In this document: positions 32,640 through 42,597 of the stretch, piece after piece
Layout of the letters: the number at the start of each line of letters is the position of its first letter
How positions within the stretch are numbered: the first letter of the stretch is position 1
Assembly: GCF_963082655.1 (NCBI RefSeq)
Contig: NC_081552.1
Span: forward strand, 8,090,448 to 8,154,447
DNA length: 64,000 nucleotides
DNA from: Stomoxys calcitrans
Lineage: Eukaryota; Arthropoda; Insecta; Diptera; Muscidae
Direction of reading: 5' to 3'
Notes under the pieces: model-generated
Database searches by the model: none
Seen by the model: the letters and a program-made list of their open reading frames with translations, nothing else
What the model was told of the DNA's origin: nothing
Translations under genes and position numbers: made by a program

Positions 32640-33246
32640 AAGGGTGATTTTTTTGAGGTTAGGATTTTCATGCATTAGTATTTGACAGATCACGTGGGAT
32701 TTCAGACATGGTGTCAAAGAGAAAGATGCTCAGTATGCTTTGACATTTCATCATGAATAGACTTACTAACGAGCAACGCTTGCAAATCATTGAATTTTAT
32801 TACCAAAATCAGTGTTCGGTTCGAAATGTGTTCATTCACCGTAACGTTGCGTCCAACAGCATCTTTGAAAAAATACGGTCCAATGATTCCACCAGCGTAC
32901 AAACCACACCAAACAGTGCATTTTTCGGGATGCATGGGCAGTTCTTGAACGGCTTCTGGTTGCTCTTCACTCCAAATGCGGCAATTTTGCTTATTTACGT
33001 AGCCATTCAACCAGAAATGAGCCTCATCGCTGAACAAAATTTGTCAAAATTTGAACACATTTCGAACCGAACACTGATTTTGGTAATAAAATTCAATGAT
33101 TTGCAAGCGTTGCTCGTTAGTAAGTCTATTCATGATGAAATGTCAAAGCATACTGAGCATCTTTCTCTTTGACACCATGTCTGAAATCCCACGTGATCTG
33201 TCAAATACTAATGCATGAAAATCCTAACCTCAAAAAAATCACACTT
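32640..33246. mobile_element. mariner/Tc1-type foldback element, 607 bp, 194-bp inverted ends
   Basis: Ends AAGGGTGATTTTTTTGAGG and CCTCAAAAAAATCACACTT, flanked on both sides by TA (32638-32639, 33247-33248), the target duplication of this superfamily. The terminal inverted repeats run 32640-32833 and 33053-33246 and include the start of the transposase gene, so MNRLTNEQRLQIIEFY is encoded from both ends. The 220-bp middle encodes a piece of transposase core on the minus strand. Confidence 0.9.
32714..33133 (-). pseudogene. mariner/Tc1-type transposase, deleted and inverted
   Basis: On the minus strand the helix-turn-helix start (MNRLTNEQRLQIIEFYYQNQ) from 33133 is joined, with most of the DNA-binding domain and the first catalytic region deleted, to FSDEAHFWLNGYVNKQ and VWCGLYAGGIIGPYFFKDA. 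These are the residues around the second catalytic Asp. The reading then runs into the inverted copy of the 5' end, so the C-terminus with the last catalytic residue is gone. The plus-strand frame 32753-33172 starts with the same helix-turn-helix from the other arm. It cannot make transposase. Confidence 0.85.
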
Positions 33247-33409
33247 TATATATACTTTGTAGGTTCGTAAATTGATATTTTGATGTGTTGCCTATGGTGG
33301 TGGGTATAAAAACAAGAAAAATGTTTAAGCAAAATGTAGTGTCGCAAATGCATTGAACAGGCGCAAAAAAAATTACATTTTATTTTATTGGCTTTAAAAA
33401 TAAATTCGA

Positions 33410-33463
33410 GGTAGTGTGACTTTTGGAATAATTTTCACTGAAATTATTCCAAAGTCACACTAC
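33410..33463. repeat. Near-perfect hairpin, stem about 24 bp
   Basis: GTAGTGTGACTTTTGGAATAA and TTATTCCAAAGTCACACTAC are reverse complements apart from one T, with a loop of about ten bases. It lies in AT-rich sequence after the A3 element. Confidence 0.75.
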
Positions 33464-33479
33464 ATCGAAAAACAATATT

Positions 33480-33620
33480 AAAATGTAGTCTTTAGAAAAA
33501 TTTTTATTTTTGAAATTTTGTCTTTAAAAAAATAATTTCGAGGGGGAATTTTAAAAATTTTGGCTTTAGGAAATATTGTGATGAAGTTTTGCCAATAAAA
33601 ATATTACGCTGAATTTTTGT
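33480..33620. repeat. AT-rich short-unit repeat (TTTTGTCTTTAGAAAA type)
   Basis: Same irregular unit as 31086-31345 (GAAATTTTGTCTTTAAAAAAAT, TTTTGGCTTTAGGAAATATTG). It leads directly into an A5 fragment. Confidence 0.5.
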
Positions 33621-33639
33621 CTGTAGGCCCCGTTTTTGT

Positions 33640-34075
33640 CCGAATTTGCTACAATTTTGTCTGTAGTGTTCTGTTATGATTTCTAACCACTGTGTCAAGT
33701 ACGGTCCAAATTGGGTTATAACCTGATATAGCTCCCATATAAAAAGATCTTCCGATTTGACATCTTCCTTACAAGCCGCAATTTTGTATGATTGGGAAAT
33801 TTTGCATGTGGTGTTCTGTTACGACTACCAACAACTGTGCCAAGTACGGTACAAATCAATCTATAACCTGATATAGCTCTTATATAAACCGGTCTCTCGA
33901 TCATCCTTGTTCGGTTCCTCGAAGCTGTAATTGTTGCTGGTTTGACAGAAGTTTGGTATGTAGAATAAAATTATGCCCTTTAACCAAATGTAGTTTGTAT
34001 AAATTTTTAGCAGAATCCATTATGGTGGGTTCCCAAAGATTCGGCCCGGCCGAACTGACCACGCTTTTACTTGTT
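33640..34075 (+). repeat. A5 element, stem-loop half
   Basis: Two monomers (ATATAGCTCCCATATAAAAAG, ATATAGCTCTTATATAAACC), the A5 leader (GGTATGTAGAATAAAATTATG), GGTGGGTTCCCAAAGATTCG, stem-loop TTCGGCCCGGCCGAA and CTTTTACTTGTT. Core missing. Confidence 0.8.
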
Positions 34076-34140
34076 TTCTATTTAATAGATAATACAGGTA
34101 ACTGAATTGGAAATGTCATATTCAGGGGCGTGTCTTATTG

Positions 34141-34465
34141 AAGACCAGCGTAGCGCAGAGGTTAGCATGATCGCCAAAACGCTGAATGCCTAGGTTTGGA
34201 ATCTGGAGAGACCATCAAAAAATGTTAGCGATGGTTTTCCCCTCCTCCGCTAAAATGTGAGCTGCTATGCCATGTAAGCTTTTACGTGAGGTACTATGCC
34301 ATGTAAAAGCTTCTCTTCAAAGAGGTGTCGTACTGCGGCACGCCGTACGAAATCGGCTATAAAAAAGGAGGTCCCTTATCATTGAGCTTAAAATTGAATC
34401 GGACAGCGCTCGTTGATACGTGAGAAGCTTGCCCCTGTTCCTTAGTAGAATGTTCATGGGCAAAA
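34141..34465 (+). mobile_element. tRNA-derived SINE
   Basis: A box GTAGCGCAGAGGTTAGCATG at 34150 and B-box-like GGTTTGGAATCTGG at 34193, in the spacing of a tRNA promoter, followed by a body with AGGTACTATGCCATGTAAAAGC, AGAGGTGTCGTACTGCGG and AGGAGGTCCCTTATCATTGAG. Related copies or fragments are at 27849, 21575, 50786 and 59037. A LINE fragment begins at its 3' end, so the two may share a 3' tail or be chance neighbours. Confidence 0.7.
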
Positions 34466-34469
34466 TTTG

Positions 34470-35110
34470 CAATTTTACCGAGAAGACTCACAGATGTTGG
34501 GCACTTTATAGGGCCGTAGGCTCTAAATGGGGTGTGAATCCGAGGGTGGTCCACTGGCTCAACAGGAGCGTGATTAATCCAAACTTAGTTACGCCTCAGT
34601 AGTTTGGTGGACTGCGATGGAGAAAAGTGCAGCGTTAGGATAACACAACAGGTTCAGAGAATATATTGTCCTGACATAGGCGGACTGGGCACTGGAGACT
34701 ATTCTACATATCCGGCCTTTAGACATACAGGTTTAGTGTGAGGCAACCTTTGTGGCTATGAGACTTCAGGCGATGGGTGAATGGATTGAGGATAGGAGCG
34801 GATCATACCATCGCGTTATAATCGAGGCGACGATAGGAAACCTGGAAGGAATGGAAGAGGTTTCTGATCGGATACCTGAGACTACACTTGAAGTCGAGTG
34901 CGAGACACAACTGCCAGCGGCACAGTCTTGGATTGACGGAACCTTAGTAGTGCTATCTGGAACTTTATCTTACACGAATGGATCAAAGCAAGAGAACAAG
35001 TAGGGTCATAGTGGAATAAGGGGGAATGAAAAAGCATACGAATTGACAATGAAGGCCAGAGGACTGTCGTCAACAAATTTGGTCAACCCGAAGCCTTTCG
35101 AGTTGACCAG
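34470..35110 (+). pseudogene. LINE ORF2: end of RT and start of RNase H
   Basis: Plus-strand reading: GSKWGVNPRVVHWLNRSVIN then VVWWTAMEKS (thumb region), then ALETILHIRPLDIQVQCEAT, VAMRLQAMGEWIEDRSGSY, and after a 25-residue linker LSYTNGSKQEN. The last is the first RNase H strand, with Asp replaced by Asn at the usual YTDGS. The 83-residue frame 34752-35003 is genuinely coding-like. It is decayed after 35010. Confidence 0.7.
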
Positions 35111-35215
35111 TCCAAGTTGAGAGCGTGGGGTACGAACATGTAACACTGTGGAATAGCGAAATGGTCGGCAGGATGACGTACAGTATATATGTCATTAATA
35201 TCCGCACTCCTTTCT

Positions 35216-35232
35216 CAACCTAACCTAACCTA
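35216..35232 (+). repeat. Short (CCTAA)n tract
   Basis: AACCTAACCTAACCTA, three units, between the LINE remnant and an A-type core fragment. Probably a LINE 3' tail or chance. Far too short to be telomeric. Confidence 0.5.
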
Positions 35233-35288
35233 CAAACGGAATGATGGTATTTGTTTACCTCCATCCTATGGCGAAGGGCTTAAAAACA
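35233..35288 (-). repeat. A-type core terminus fragment
   Basis: ACAAACGGAATGATGGTATTTG and CCATCCTATGGCGAAGGGCT match the closing part of A-type elements. Only about 55 bases remain. Confidence 0.6.
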
Positions 35289-36064
35289 GAATTCTATGTT
35301 CATAAACCCCAATTCAAATGTTCTAAAATTCTTTCGAAACTCATCGTTTCAAACGGTTGATATTTTTTGTATATTTTTTGGCATGTTAGGCGGTTTACTT
35401 TGCGGTAATTATTATTTGACACTCCTATTTGAATAAATTATCCAACGGAATGTCTATTTAGTTGCGTACTTTTAATTTTTTAAGCAAATTATGCAAATTA
35501 TACACCTCTCCAATCTCCCTCTCCACTTTGTTTTCGTTCGTAGCAGACTTTTTAAGCATGTCAAATAAATTATGATAATCTGGCTGAAAACTTCGGTTTA
35601 ATGAAGATAGCAGACCCCCAGTTGAGTATGGTACAGAATTAAGTTAGTAGTATTTAAGTTCATAATGATGGGCATGGCTGAAAAAACACAGCCAGAATAT
35701 TGGTATAGTGTACTAAAATACAAAAAAAAATTGCTTTAAAAATGTTTGATTTTTTCATACCTTGTGTATATACGCTTTTTAAAATAAATGTTTGTTAAGT
35801 TTTTGCACCACTTGTGTGCAGCATACACTTTATTTATGTTAATTACCCAACATCATAAACGTACATGTGCGTAATTAACATTAATCATACGCCATGTGTA
35901 TACTATTAATTAACATTAATTGGTTAATAACATATATACATATTTATCTACAATGCTTTTTGAATATTCCATACTTAAAGTTGCTAACTTTATGCAGAGT
36001 AAGGTTTTTGGTTATAATGATAAAGTGAAGGGCTGAGAATGCCTGACTGGATTAATATAATTAG
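35289..36064. other. Unassigned AT-rich spacer
   Basis: Holds an ATTAACATTAAT cluster near 35870-35930 (TTAATTACC, TAATTAACATTAATTGG) and a CATACACTTTATTTATG stretch. No gene seen. Confidence 0.35.
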
Positions 36065-36070
36065 ATTAGA

Positions 36071-36158
36071 GATGGGCAATGGGTAAATACCCAAAAGGTA
36101 TTTACCCCGTAAATTGGGTAAATACCCGGGTATTTACCCATTTATACCCAAAAGCTGG
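36071..36158. repeat. Palindromic GGGTAAATACCC cluster
   Basis: GGGTAAATACCC at 36071, GGTATTTACC at 36088, and a perfect 24-bp palindrome (GGGTAAATACCC followed by its mirror GGGTATTTACCC) near 36118-36141. All are read from the window. Could be a small transposon's ends or a hairpin-forming replication artefact. Confidence 0.8.
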
Positions 36159-36224
36159 GTGATTATAATTTTGCAGATATCTTGAGTATAAAAAAAAAGT
36201 CCAATCTATTTTTGATGATTTCGT

Positions 36225-36470
36225 ACGTCGGATTTTAGTTTTATAGTGCCGCTATATAGACCGATTTCCATACATAAAGTCTTGAGGTAATAAATTGGTA
36301 ATTTCTCAACTGATTTCGATGAAATTTAGGACTGTGAGTTCTGGTAGACCCCTATTTATTTCTGTAAAGTGAGGTTCTGATCGGAGTATATTTGGATATA
36401 GCTGCCCTTAGACCGACCACCCGATCTCCCGATATAGGATATTGAGGGCTTAAAATACTCATTTTTTACC
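36225..36470 (+). repeat. A2/A3-type monomers, diverged
   Basis: CTATATAGACCGATTTCCATAC, GATGAAATTTAGGACTGTGAGTT and TATTTGGATATAGCTGCCC mark one and a half monomers without either end. Confidence 0.6.
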
Positions 36471-36599
36471 CGATCGATAGTGATTTTACAACCATCGATA
36501 GTTGATGAGAGTACTATCGATAGTCGCGTTCACAATAATGTACCTATTTAGTTTGTATTAAAAACTTCAATTAAAATTCCTATACGATAATAATGGAGG

Positions 36600-37135
36600 A
36601 AAGCAGAATTTGATTCAGAGGCTCCTGTAGGACGCATTTTAGGATCCACTAAGCATCTAGTTGGTACAAAAATCTCAATAAACAGAGTATGCTGATCCCG
36701 CTAATACCTCACGGAAAGTAGCGTGAAGATCTTGCAATATCAGTTAACGCACATAATCAGTGGTTTTTTGAACAACTGATTTTTGGATGACTTTCATGAA
36801 ATTCGTCTTGGAGTGAACTACGACCTCGGTTGAATTCACCATACCATCGATAAACACTAGTCCTTGATGGAGCTTCATTGCCAAAATTGAATTAAGTTCA
36901 TCGAAGCACTGTTGTTGAGTTAATCCACGACGAATGTTGTAAAAAATCATCGCGCTAAAATGTTCACGATTTAATTCCATTTTTTGGGCGAGATTGATCT
37001 TTCAAGTTACTGTGAACAACACTAATAGCTCTCTATGTCAAAATGATCTGAGTTCGTATAACCTCAAAGATTGCAACACAAGGGTTGTTCAATTCCGAAA
37101 TATAAAAGGCAACCCTCGCATCTGTTGTACATCAT
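36600..37135 (-). pseudogene. mariner transposase, N-terminal fragment
   Basis: From an ATG at 36980 on the minus strand: MELNREHFSAMIFYNIRRG, LTQQQCFDELNSI (first helix-turn-helix) and, after drift, HQGLVFIDGMVNSTEVVVHS and the QDLHATFREVLAG segment (36730-36690). This is the paired helix-turn-helix DNA-binding domain of a mariner transposase. The catalytic half is absent. The 5' UTR extends to about 37135, ending in GGGTTGCCTTTTATATTTCGG-type sequence, likely the inverted terminal repeat. Confidence 0.8.
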
Positions 37136-38639
37136 TTTTTTTGCATACTTAGGGAAGTGGTGGAAAATATAACACCTTTTTATAAATGAAAATTTTTAAG
37201 AAAAAATCTATTTTTGAAATATTATTGTATTAGTTGATTAGATGACATTATATAGCACTAAAATAAAACAAAATTTGGAAAACTTTTTGTACTTTAATTA
37301 TATAACGAACACTTAATTGCACATTTTTGGCTGGTCAATGATTTTATTATTTTAACGTTATTATTTTTTCTCAAAGAGGGAAGACTCGAGCTTTATTCTC
37401 CAAGGAAATCAATATCACAAGAAATGAAGGATTTTTATTGATTACTGACAACAGATTGGATTTGATTACATGCACGCCAATTGTAATATAGTTCATATCA
37501 AACATTGCATTTGTTGAAAGCCTACTCTACACAAAAAAATATATAAAACGTCTGGGAAATGTTGACGACTAACAAAATACATTTATCACAAAGTTTGCTT
37601 TTATTGTAACCGTGTAAGGTTTCGCTTCAACATATGTAACGTTAGCCATAACCGTAAAATTATTGAACGTAACTAAATTTGTTTATTGTAAACCCTTTAG
37701 TAGCTTCGTCCACGTTAAAAGGTCCTTCCTTTTGTTGTAAAACCAAAACCTCTTTAATTGCAAAAGTGCTATGATAGCCGCAAACTTCTTTTCTTTTGTG
37801 TTGCTTCTACTAGAGATATAGGGTATGTATGTGAGTGTATAGACCAGTGGTTGAAAAAAATACTCACTCTATTGCCCATTACATTCTACGTACACCATAA
37901 AATAATCCCAAGCAGACCTATGGGCTTGGAATTTATTGCAATTGTGTGCTCGTCACTGGTACAGACACATTCTTACACACAAATTTTTTTCTGTTTTGTT
38001 TTGACTGAAAAAAAATCAATTATCCATCACAAAGTAGGTATTCAAATGTGCGAAAACAACAACATTTATAGCATTACGAATACAGCAGATCAAAATACAA
38101 AACCATAATGGAGTTGTGCGAAAATGGAAGGCTTTTAATATATTTGTGTACCATAGCATCGAAGTAAATCCAACAAATATAATCTGAAAGAGTTTTACAT
38201 ACCATCTAAGACCTGCTTATAGTTCCTAAAAAATTGAGTTTGAATTATATAACAACATGAAATTGAACTTGGCATGCTTTTCAATATGCACAACCCATTT
38301 TGAACGTTTGATGTTAAAATAATTTATAAATAGAGAAAAACTAGTTGAAACTCCGAATAACATGTTCTATTTATATATGAAGAATGAGAGGTAAAAAAAC
38401 TTCATATTTGTCACAAATTCCTGCAAGAATTTATCGCAAAAAACATGTATTATTTTATCGTCCAACATTCTTCAGTAAAGAAGTTTTCTTAATTATTTTT
38501 TTTTTCGTGTATTTGCAAATGCAATTTTTGCTTATGATCATTCCGCTAAGGAACAGGAGCAAATTACTTATGTTTGAAAAATTAAGAAGTGGAATTAATG
38601 ATTATGCACTATACACATACACAAATACGTTACCATAGG
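37136..38639. other. Unassigned AT-rich region
   Basis: A 116-residue plus-strand frame (37758-38108) and an 84-residue frame (38384-38638) occur, but with compositional bias of AT-rich DNA and no recognisable domain. No interspersed family seen. Confidence 0.35.
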
Positions 38640-39183
38640 TGACAATTTTTAACCGATGTTTATGATATTTGGCACATCTATTTCTGTAATGACTTCCAAC
38701 GAATCCACCAACAAAATCCAAATCGGCGCTTAACGCGATATATGTAGCTCCCATATAAACCGATTTCTTGGTTAGACATCTTGAGCTTCCAGATAGCGCA
38801 ATTTTTAACCGTTTTGGCTGAAATTTTGCACGTCGACTTTTGTTATGACTTTTAGTATATGTATGTGCCGCTAATGGTATACATCAGCGCAGAACCCGAT
38901 ATATATAGCTCCCATATAAACCGAGTTCCCGATTTGATTTCTTGAGCCTCCAAAGGGCTCAATTATTATCCAATTTGGCTGAAATTTTGTATGTAGAGTT
39001 TTGTTATGACCTACAATATCCGTGTTTATAATGATCAAAGGCGGTCTATAACCTAATATGACTTTCATACAAACCGAATTTGAATTTGACTTCTTGGGCA
39101 TCTGAGGGCTGACACAAACACAATATCCGTGTTTATAATGGTCAAAGGCGGTCTATAACCTAATATGACTTTCCGGTGAGACT
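38640..39183 (+). repeat. A5/A1-type monomers without ends
   Basis: Monomers with TAGCTCCCATATAAACCG at 38749 and 38911 and TTTTGTTATGACTT. A segment of about 50 bp (CAATATCCGTGTTTATAATG and onward) is present twice, at 39016 and 39120. The stem-loop and core are missing. Confidence 0.6.
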
Positions 39184-39850
39184 TTTAACATTCGTGTTAA
39201 TTATGTTCCAAATCGGTCAATAATCTGACATAGCTTCCATATAAACCGACCCATGAATTTACTCTTTAAAACGTGACGATCTTGCCAAAATTTTGTACAG
39301 CGATTTCCCTGAGGACTACCACAATGTCTAAGAAGATTGCTAGAAATCAGTTCAGATTTAGATATAGCTCACATATATATTCGCTAGATTTGGACAAATA
39401 TTGCAATAAAGCGCTCATTTGTTAACCGATTCTCTTAAAATTTGTAAGGAAGGATTTTCTTATGTCTTTTAATATTACTGGCGAATTTCATAGAAATTGG
39501 TTCAGATTTATATATATTTAGTTGCCATATATGTATTTCGCCCGATTTTCACTTCTGGAGTCACTGCAAACGCATTATTGGCCAATATTCCCAAAATTGT
39601 GCTCAACTCTTTTTTCGATGCCTACCACAATATCTAAGAAGTTTGGTCAAAATCGGTATAGATTTAGGTGGAGCGCCCATATATATGTTCGTCAAATTTT
39701 GGCTAATTTGCAATAATGTTTTCATTTGTCCACCTTATTTATTACAGTTTGAACATATTTGCTCGAAATTTTATTGTTTACTAACCCATCTGAAGACATC
39801 CGCCGAGGTCCATCAAATTTGGTTCATAATTAGGTATAGCTCCCACCTAC
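39184..39850 (+). repeat. A4 element, internal part
   Basis: Matches the body of the A4 copy at 21797-22975: GTTAACCGATTCTCTTAAAA, TTTCATAGAAATTGGTTCAG, TATATGTATTTCGCCCG and GAAGACATCCGCCGAGGTCC. Both ends are lost. It follows the previous monomers directly. Confidence 0.65.
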
Positions 39851-39965
39851 GACGACTGCTACTTAATTTATGATGGGTTTGTTAAAAGAAATAAAATGAA
39901 AGACATGCTGTTTCTAAAAGGGTTTCGAGCAAAGTCGCAAGTGCGCTGCGTTTTATGACATAGTA

Positions 39966-41036
39966 ACAAGTAAAAATGCATTAAGATCGGCCGTGCCGAA
40001 CTTCGGGTACCCACCACCTGTGCTAATCTGGACCGATCTAGATCAAATAAAACAACGATGCTGGGGGGCCTAACACACTGACCCAAATTTTAGCGAAATC
40101 GGACAATAAATGCTCCTTTTATAGGCATTAAATCGAGAAATCGGTCTATATGGCAGCTCTAATTACATATAGTCCGATCTGAACCATATTTGGGTGTGCT
40201 ATAGGGATTTTTAAAACAACCCACTGTTTAAAATTTCAGCGAAATCGGGTAATAAGTAAAGCTTTTATGTGTTTCAGACCCTTTATCGACAGATCGGTCT
40301 ATATGGCAGCTATATCTAAATATAGTACAATCTGAACAATATTTGGGTCGGATGTCGGGTGGCTCACAAACAACTCACTGTTTCAAATTTCACCAAAATC
40401 GGATAATAAATAAAGCTTTCATGGGCTTCAGATCCTTAATCGGCGGATTGGTATATGTGGCAGCTATATCTAAATATAGTCCGATCAGAACCTTATTGGG
40501 GTCGGATATCGGAGGCTTTAAACAACTCATCGTTTCAAATTTCAGCTAAAACGGGTTATAAATAAAGATTGATAACCTTTAATCGGCAGATCGGCCTATA
40601 TGGCAGCTATATCTAAATATAGTACGATCTGAACCATATTTGGGTCGGATGTCGGGATGCTTAAAACTACTCAGTGTTTAAAATTTCAGCGAAATATGTT
40701 AATAAATAAAGCTTTTATGGGTTTCAGATCCTAAATAGGCAGATCGATCTATATGGCAGCTATATCCAAATATGTTCCGATTTTGCCAGTTCAAGAACTT
40801 TTCCCGTGTGCAGCAAAAAGACGATATCTGTGCAGAATTTCAGCTCAATGTCTCAATTTTTGAAGACTGCAGAGTGATTAAAACGGACGGACAGACACAG
40901 GGAAATCGTTAATTAGAATTTTACGATGATGAAAAATATATATACAATACTTTATAGGGTCGGAAATGAATATTTCGATGTGTTGCAAACGGAATGACTA
41001 AATGAATACACCCCTTATCGTAAGGTGGTGGGTATG
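39966..41036 (-). mobile_element. A3 mini-me/DINE-1-like element
   Basis: AACAAGTAAAAATGCATTAAG, stem GATCGGCCGTGCCGAAC, GGTACCCACCACC, six monomers (TCTATATGGCAGCTATATCTAAATATAG repeated, quoted here by its first part TCTATATGGCAGCTATATC), a short GGACGGACAGACACAGGG tract, AAAAATATATATACAATACT and GGTGGTGGGTATGAG. Good copy for comparing the A3 group. Confidence 0.85.
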
Positions 41037-41434
41037 AGAAGGTTCATCGTTATTTTAGACAATACTCAACACACATGCGTCTTAGCTATCTATTAGTAAG
41101 TATGAAGGCTTCATAATGAAACACCTTTGCGGCATTTCCGTTATTGTTCCGCTTTACTGAACACGAGAGATGGATTGTTGTTGTTGTGTTAACAGACCAA
41201 TTCCCAAAGGGTCGCCTTTGGCGTGCGAGGCGTTTGCATTTTTGTTGTTTGTACTTTGTGAGACTACACAACAAGACAAACAATTTTATAACTTAAACAA
41301 TTATATAACAGGACAAATGCAGCAGGTGGGTTTTATAAAAGCGTTTTTGTGGTACATATTACGGCCAAACCTCTGAATGGATTTAAAAGAAATTGGCATC
41401 AATCGAAAGATATTTTTCTAGAGATGTCAATATA
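41037..41434. other. Unassigned spacer
   Basis: Includes GTTGTTGTTGTGTTAACAG and CCCAAAGGGTCGCCTTTGG (a small hairpin). Frames on both strands overlap and have no recognisable domain. Confidence 0.35.
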
Positions 41435-41670
41435 TTGGGTTGCCCAAAAAGTAATTGCGGATTTTTCATATAGTCGGCGTTGACAAATTTTTTCACAGCT
41501 TGTGACTCTGTAATTGCATTCTTTCTTCTGTCATTTATCAGCTGTTACTTTTAGCTTGCTTTAGAAAAAAAGTGTAAAAAAGTATATTTGATAAAAGTTC
41601 ATTCTAAGTTTTAATAAAAATGCATTTACTTTCTTTTAAAAAATCCGCAATTACTTTCTGGGCAACCCAA
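41435..41670. mobile_element. mariner-type MITE, 236 bp
   Basis: Terminal inverted repeats TTGGGTTGCCCAAAAAGTAA and its complement at the right end, extending about 32 bp to GCGGATTTTT, flanked by TA on both sides (41433-41434, 41671-41672). No transposase is encoded. The 90-residue frame that overlaps its right end is incidental. A shorter copy is at 44588. Confidence 0.9.
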
Positions 41671-41672
41671 TA

Positions 41673-42016
41673 TATTTTTAATCAACCAAGAGTTTATAAA
41701 GGCGAGTTTGTGGAAGTACCACACTGGTACATATTATGGCCAAACGTCTGGAATTTTAATGAAATTAATAACATTAAAACTAATTTTCCAAAACGAAAAT
41801 TTATGAAAATGAGGAACAAATTTTCAATAAGAGGAAGCATAAACATAGGAATTTGTTGTTGTTTTTTACTTAAGCATTCGATATTTGTGTGAATGCAAAG
41901 TCATAGGTGGGTAGGTAGGTAGTAGTATTAGTGATGAGAGTGTGAGAGGTGACTGGTATGTCCGAGAGAAAGAGTATTCTTAAAGAGCCCTGCAGGAAGT
42001 TTGAGGTAATTTAACC
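41673..42016. other. Unassigned spacer
   Basis: AT-rich with a GTAGGTAGGTAGTAG stretch near 41910. Nothing recognised. Confidence 0.3.
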
Positions 42017-42232
42017 CCTATTAACACAAATTACCAGTCATTCTAGTTCATTGCGTGGCTGCTTCGGTTTATTTTTCTTTTCACAGAATAAACCGATGAA
42101 TACACCCGCTTAAATGTGTCTATTAACACAAATTATCGGTCATATCACCAGTCATTTTAGTCCATCGCTTGGCTACTTTTGCGTTTTCTCTTTTATAGAA
42201 TAAACCGGTGAATACACCGCCTTAAATGTAAC
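42017..42232 (+). repeat. Tandem duplication of about 100 bp
   Basis: TATTAACACAAATTACCAG at 42018 and TATTAACACAAATTATCGG at 42120 start two units. Each goes on through CAGTCATTNTAGT, TTGGCT and AGAATAAACCGATGAATACACC. The second has an extra GGTCATATCA. Two diverged units only. Confidence 0.75.
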
Positions 42233-42529
42233 TATTTTGGGGACAGATCGTTTTTTTCTTAGGTATGCATTTGTTGTTCTTGGTGTTTATCTTGTTGAAC
42301 ACACATCGTATAAAAAGTGTGTTTGTTGCACAAACATCGTATGAAAAGAAAACAACAAGCAACAAAACGAAAAAGATATTTAAAAATAAAAAAATAACTT
42401 TAGATTGTAACTTTTAAAATATCAGATTTTTTTAATTCTGAATTTAATTCTGCTAATCCTTTATCAATTAATCTTCTCAAAAATTTACATATCAAATTTA
42501 AGCAAATTTTGAATTCGACGTCTTAGTCT

Positions 42530-42597
42530 GCATATCTAATGTGGTGTAGGGTATCAAAAGGTCGGCTTCGCCCGACTTTAGCCCGTCCTTACTTGTT
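42530..42597 (+). repeat. A4 stem-loop terminus
   Basis: GTGGTGTAGGGTATCAAAAGG, the hairpin GTCGGCTTCGCCCGAC and CCTTACTTGTTTATT. The rest of A4 is not clearly present upstream. Confidence 0.75.

Larger units (their letters stand above)
31356..33312 (-). mobile_element. A3 mini-me/DINE-1-like element, split by a mariner foldback
   Basis: AACAAGTAAAAATGCATTAAGG, a degenerate GATATCCACCACCTCTGG, eight or so monomers (TCTATATGACAGCTATATCTAAATA), a very short CAGACACACGGACATCG tract and ACGATCTGAAATA. After the insertion at 32640-33246 it continues TATATACTTTGTAGGTTCG and closes with GGTGGTGGGTATAAAAA. The usual stem-loop is reduced. Minus-strand frame 32085-32315 is monomer translation. Confidence 0.8.

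Noticed and set aside
35216..35232. Telomeric repeat
   Set aside because: Only three CCTAA units, internal, next to a LINE remnant, in an order without TTAGG telomeres.
37758..38638. Two frames of 116 and 84 residues
   Set aside because: Composition follows AT-rich background, no domain or splice context recognised, and no homolog comes to mind.
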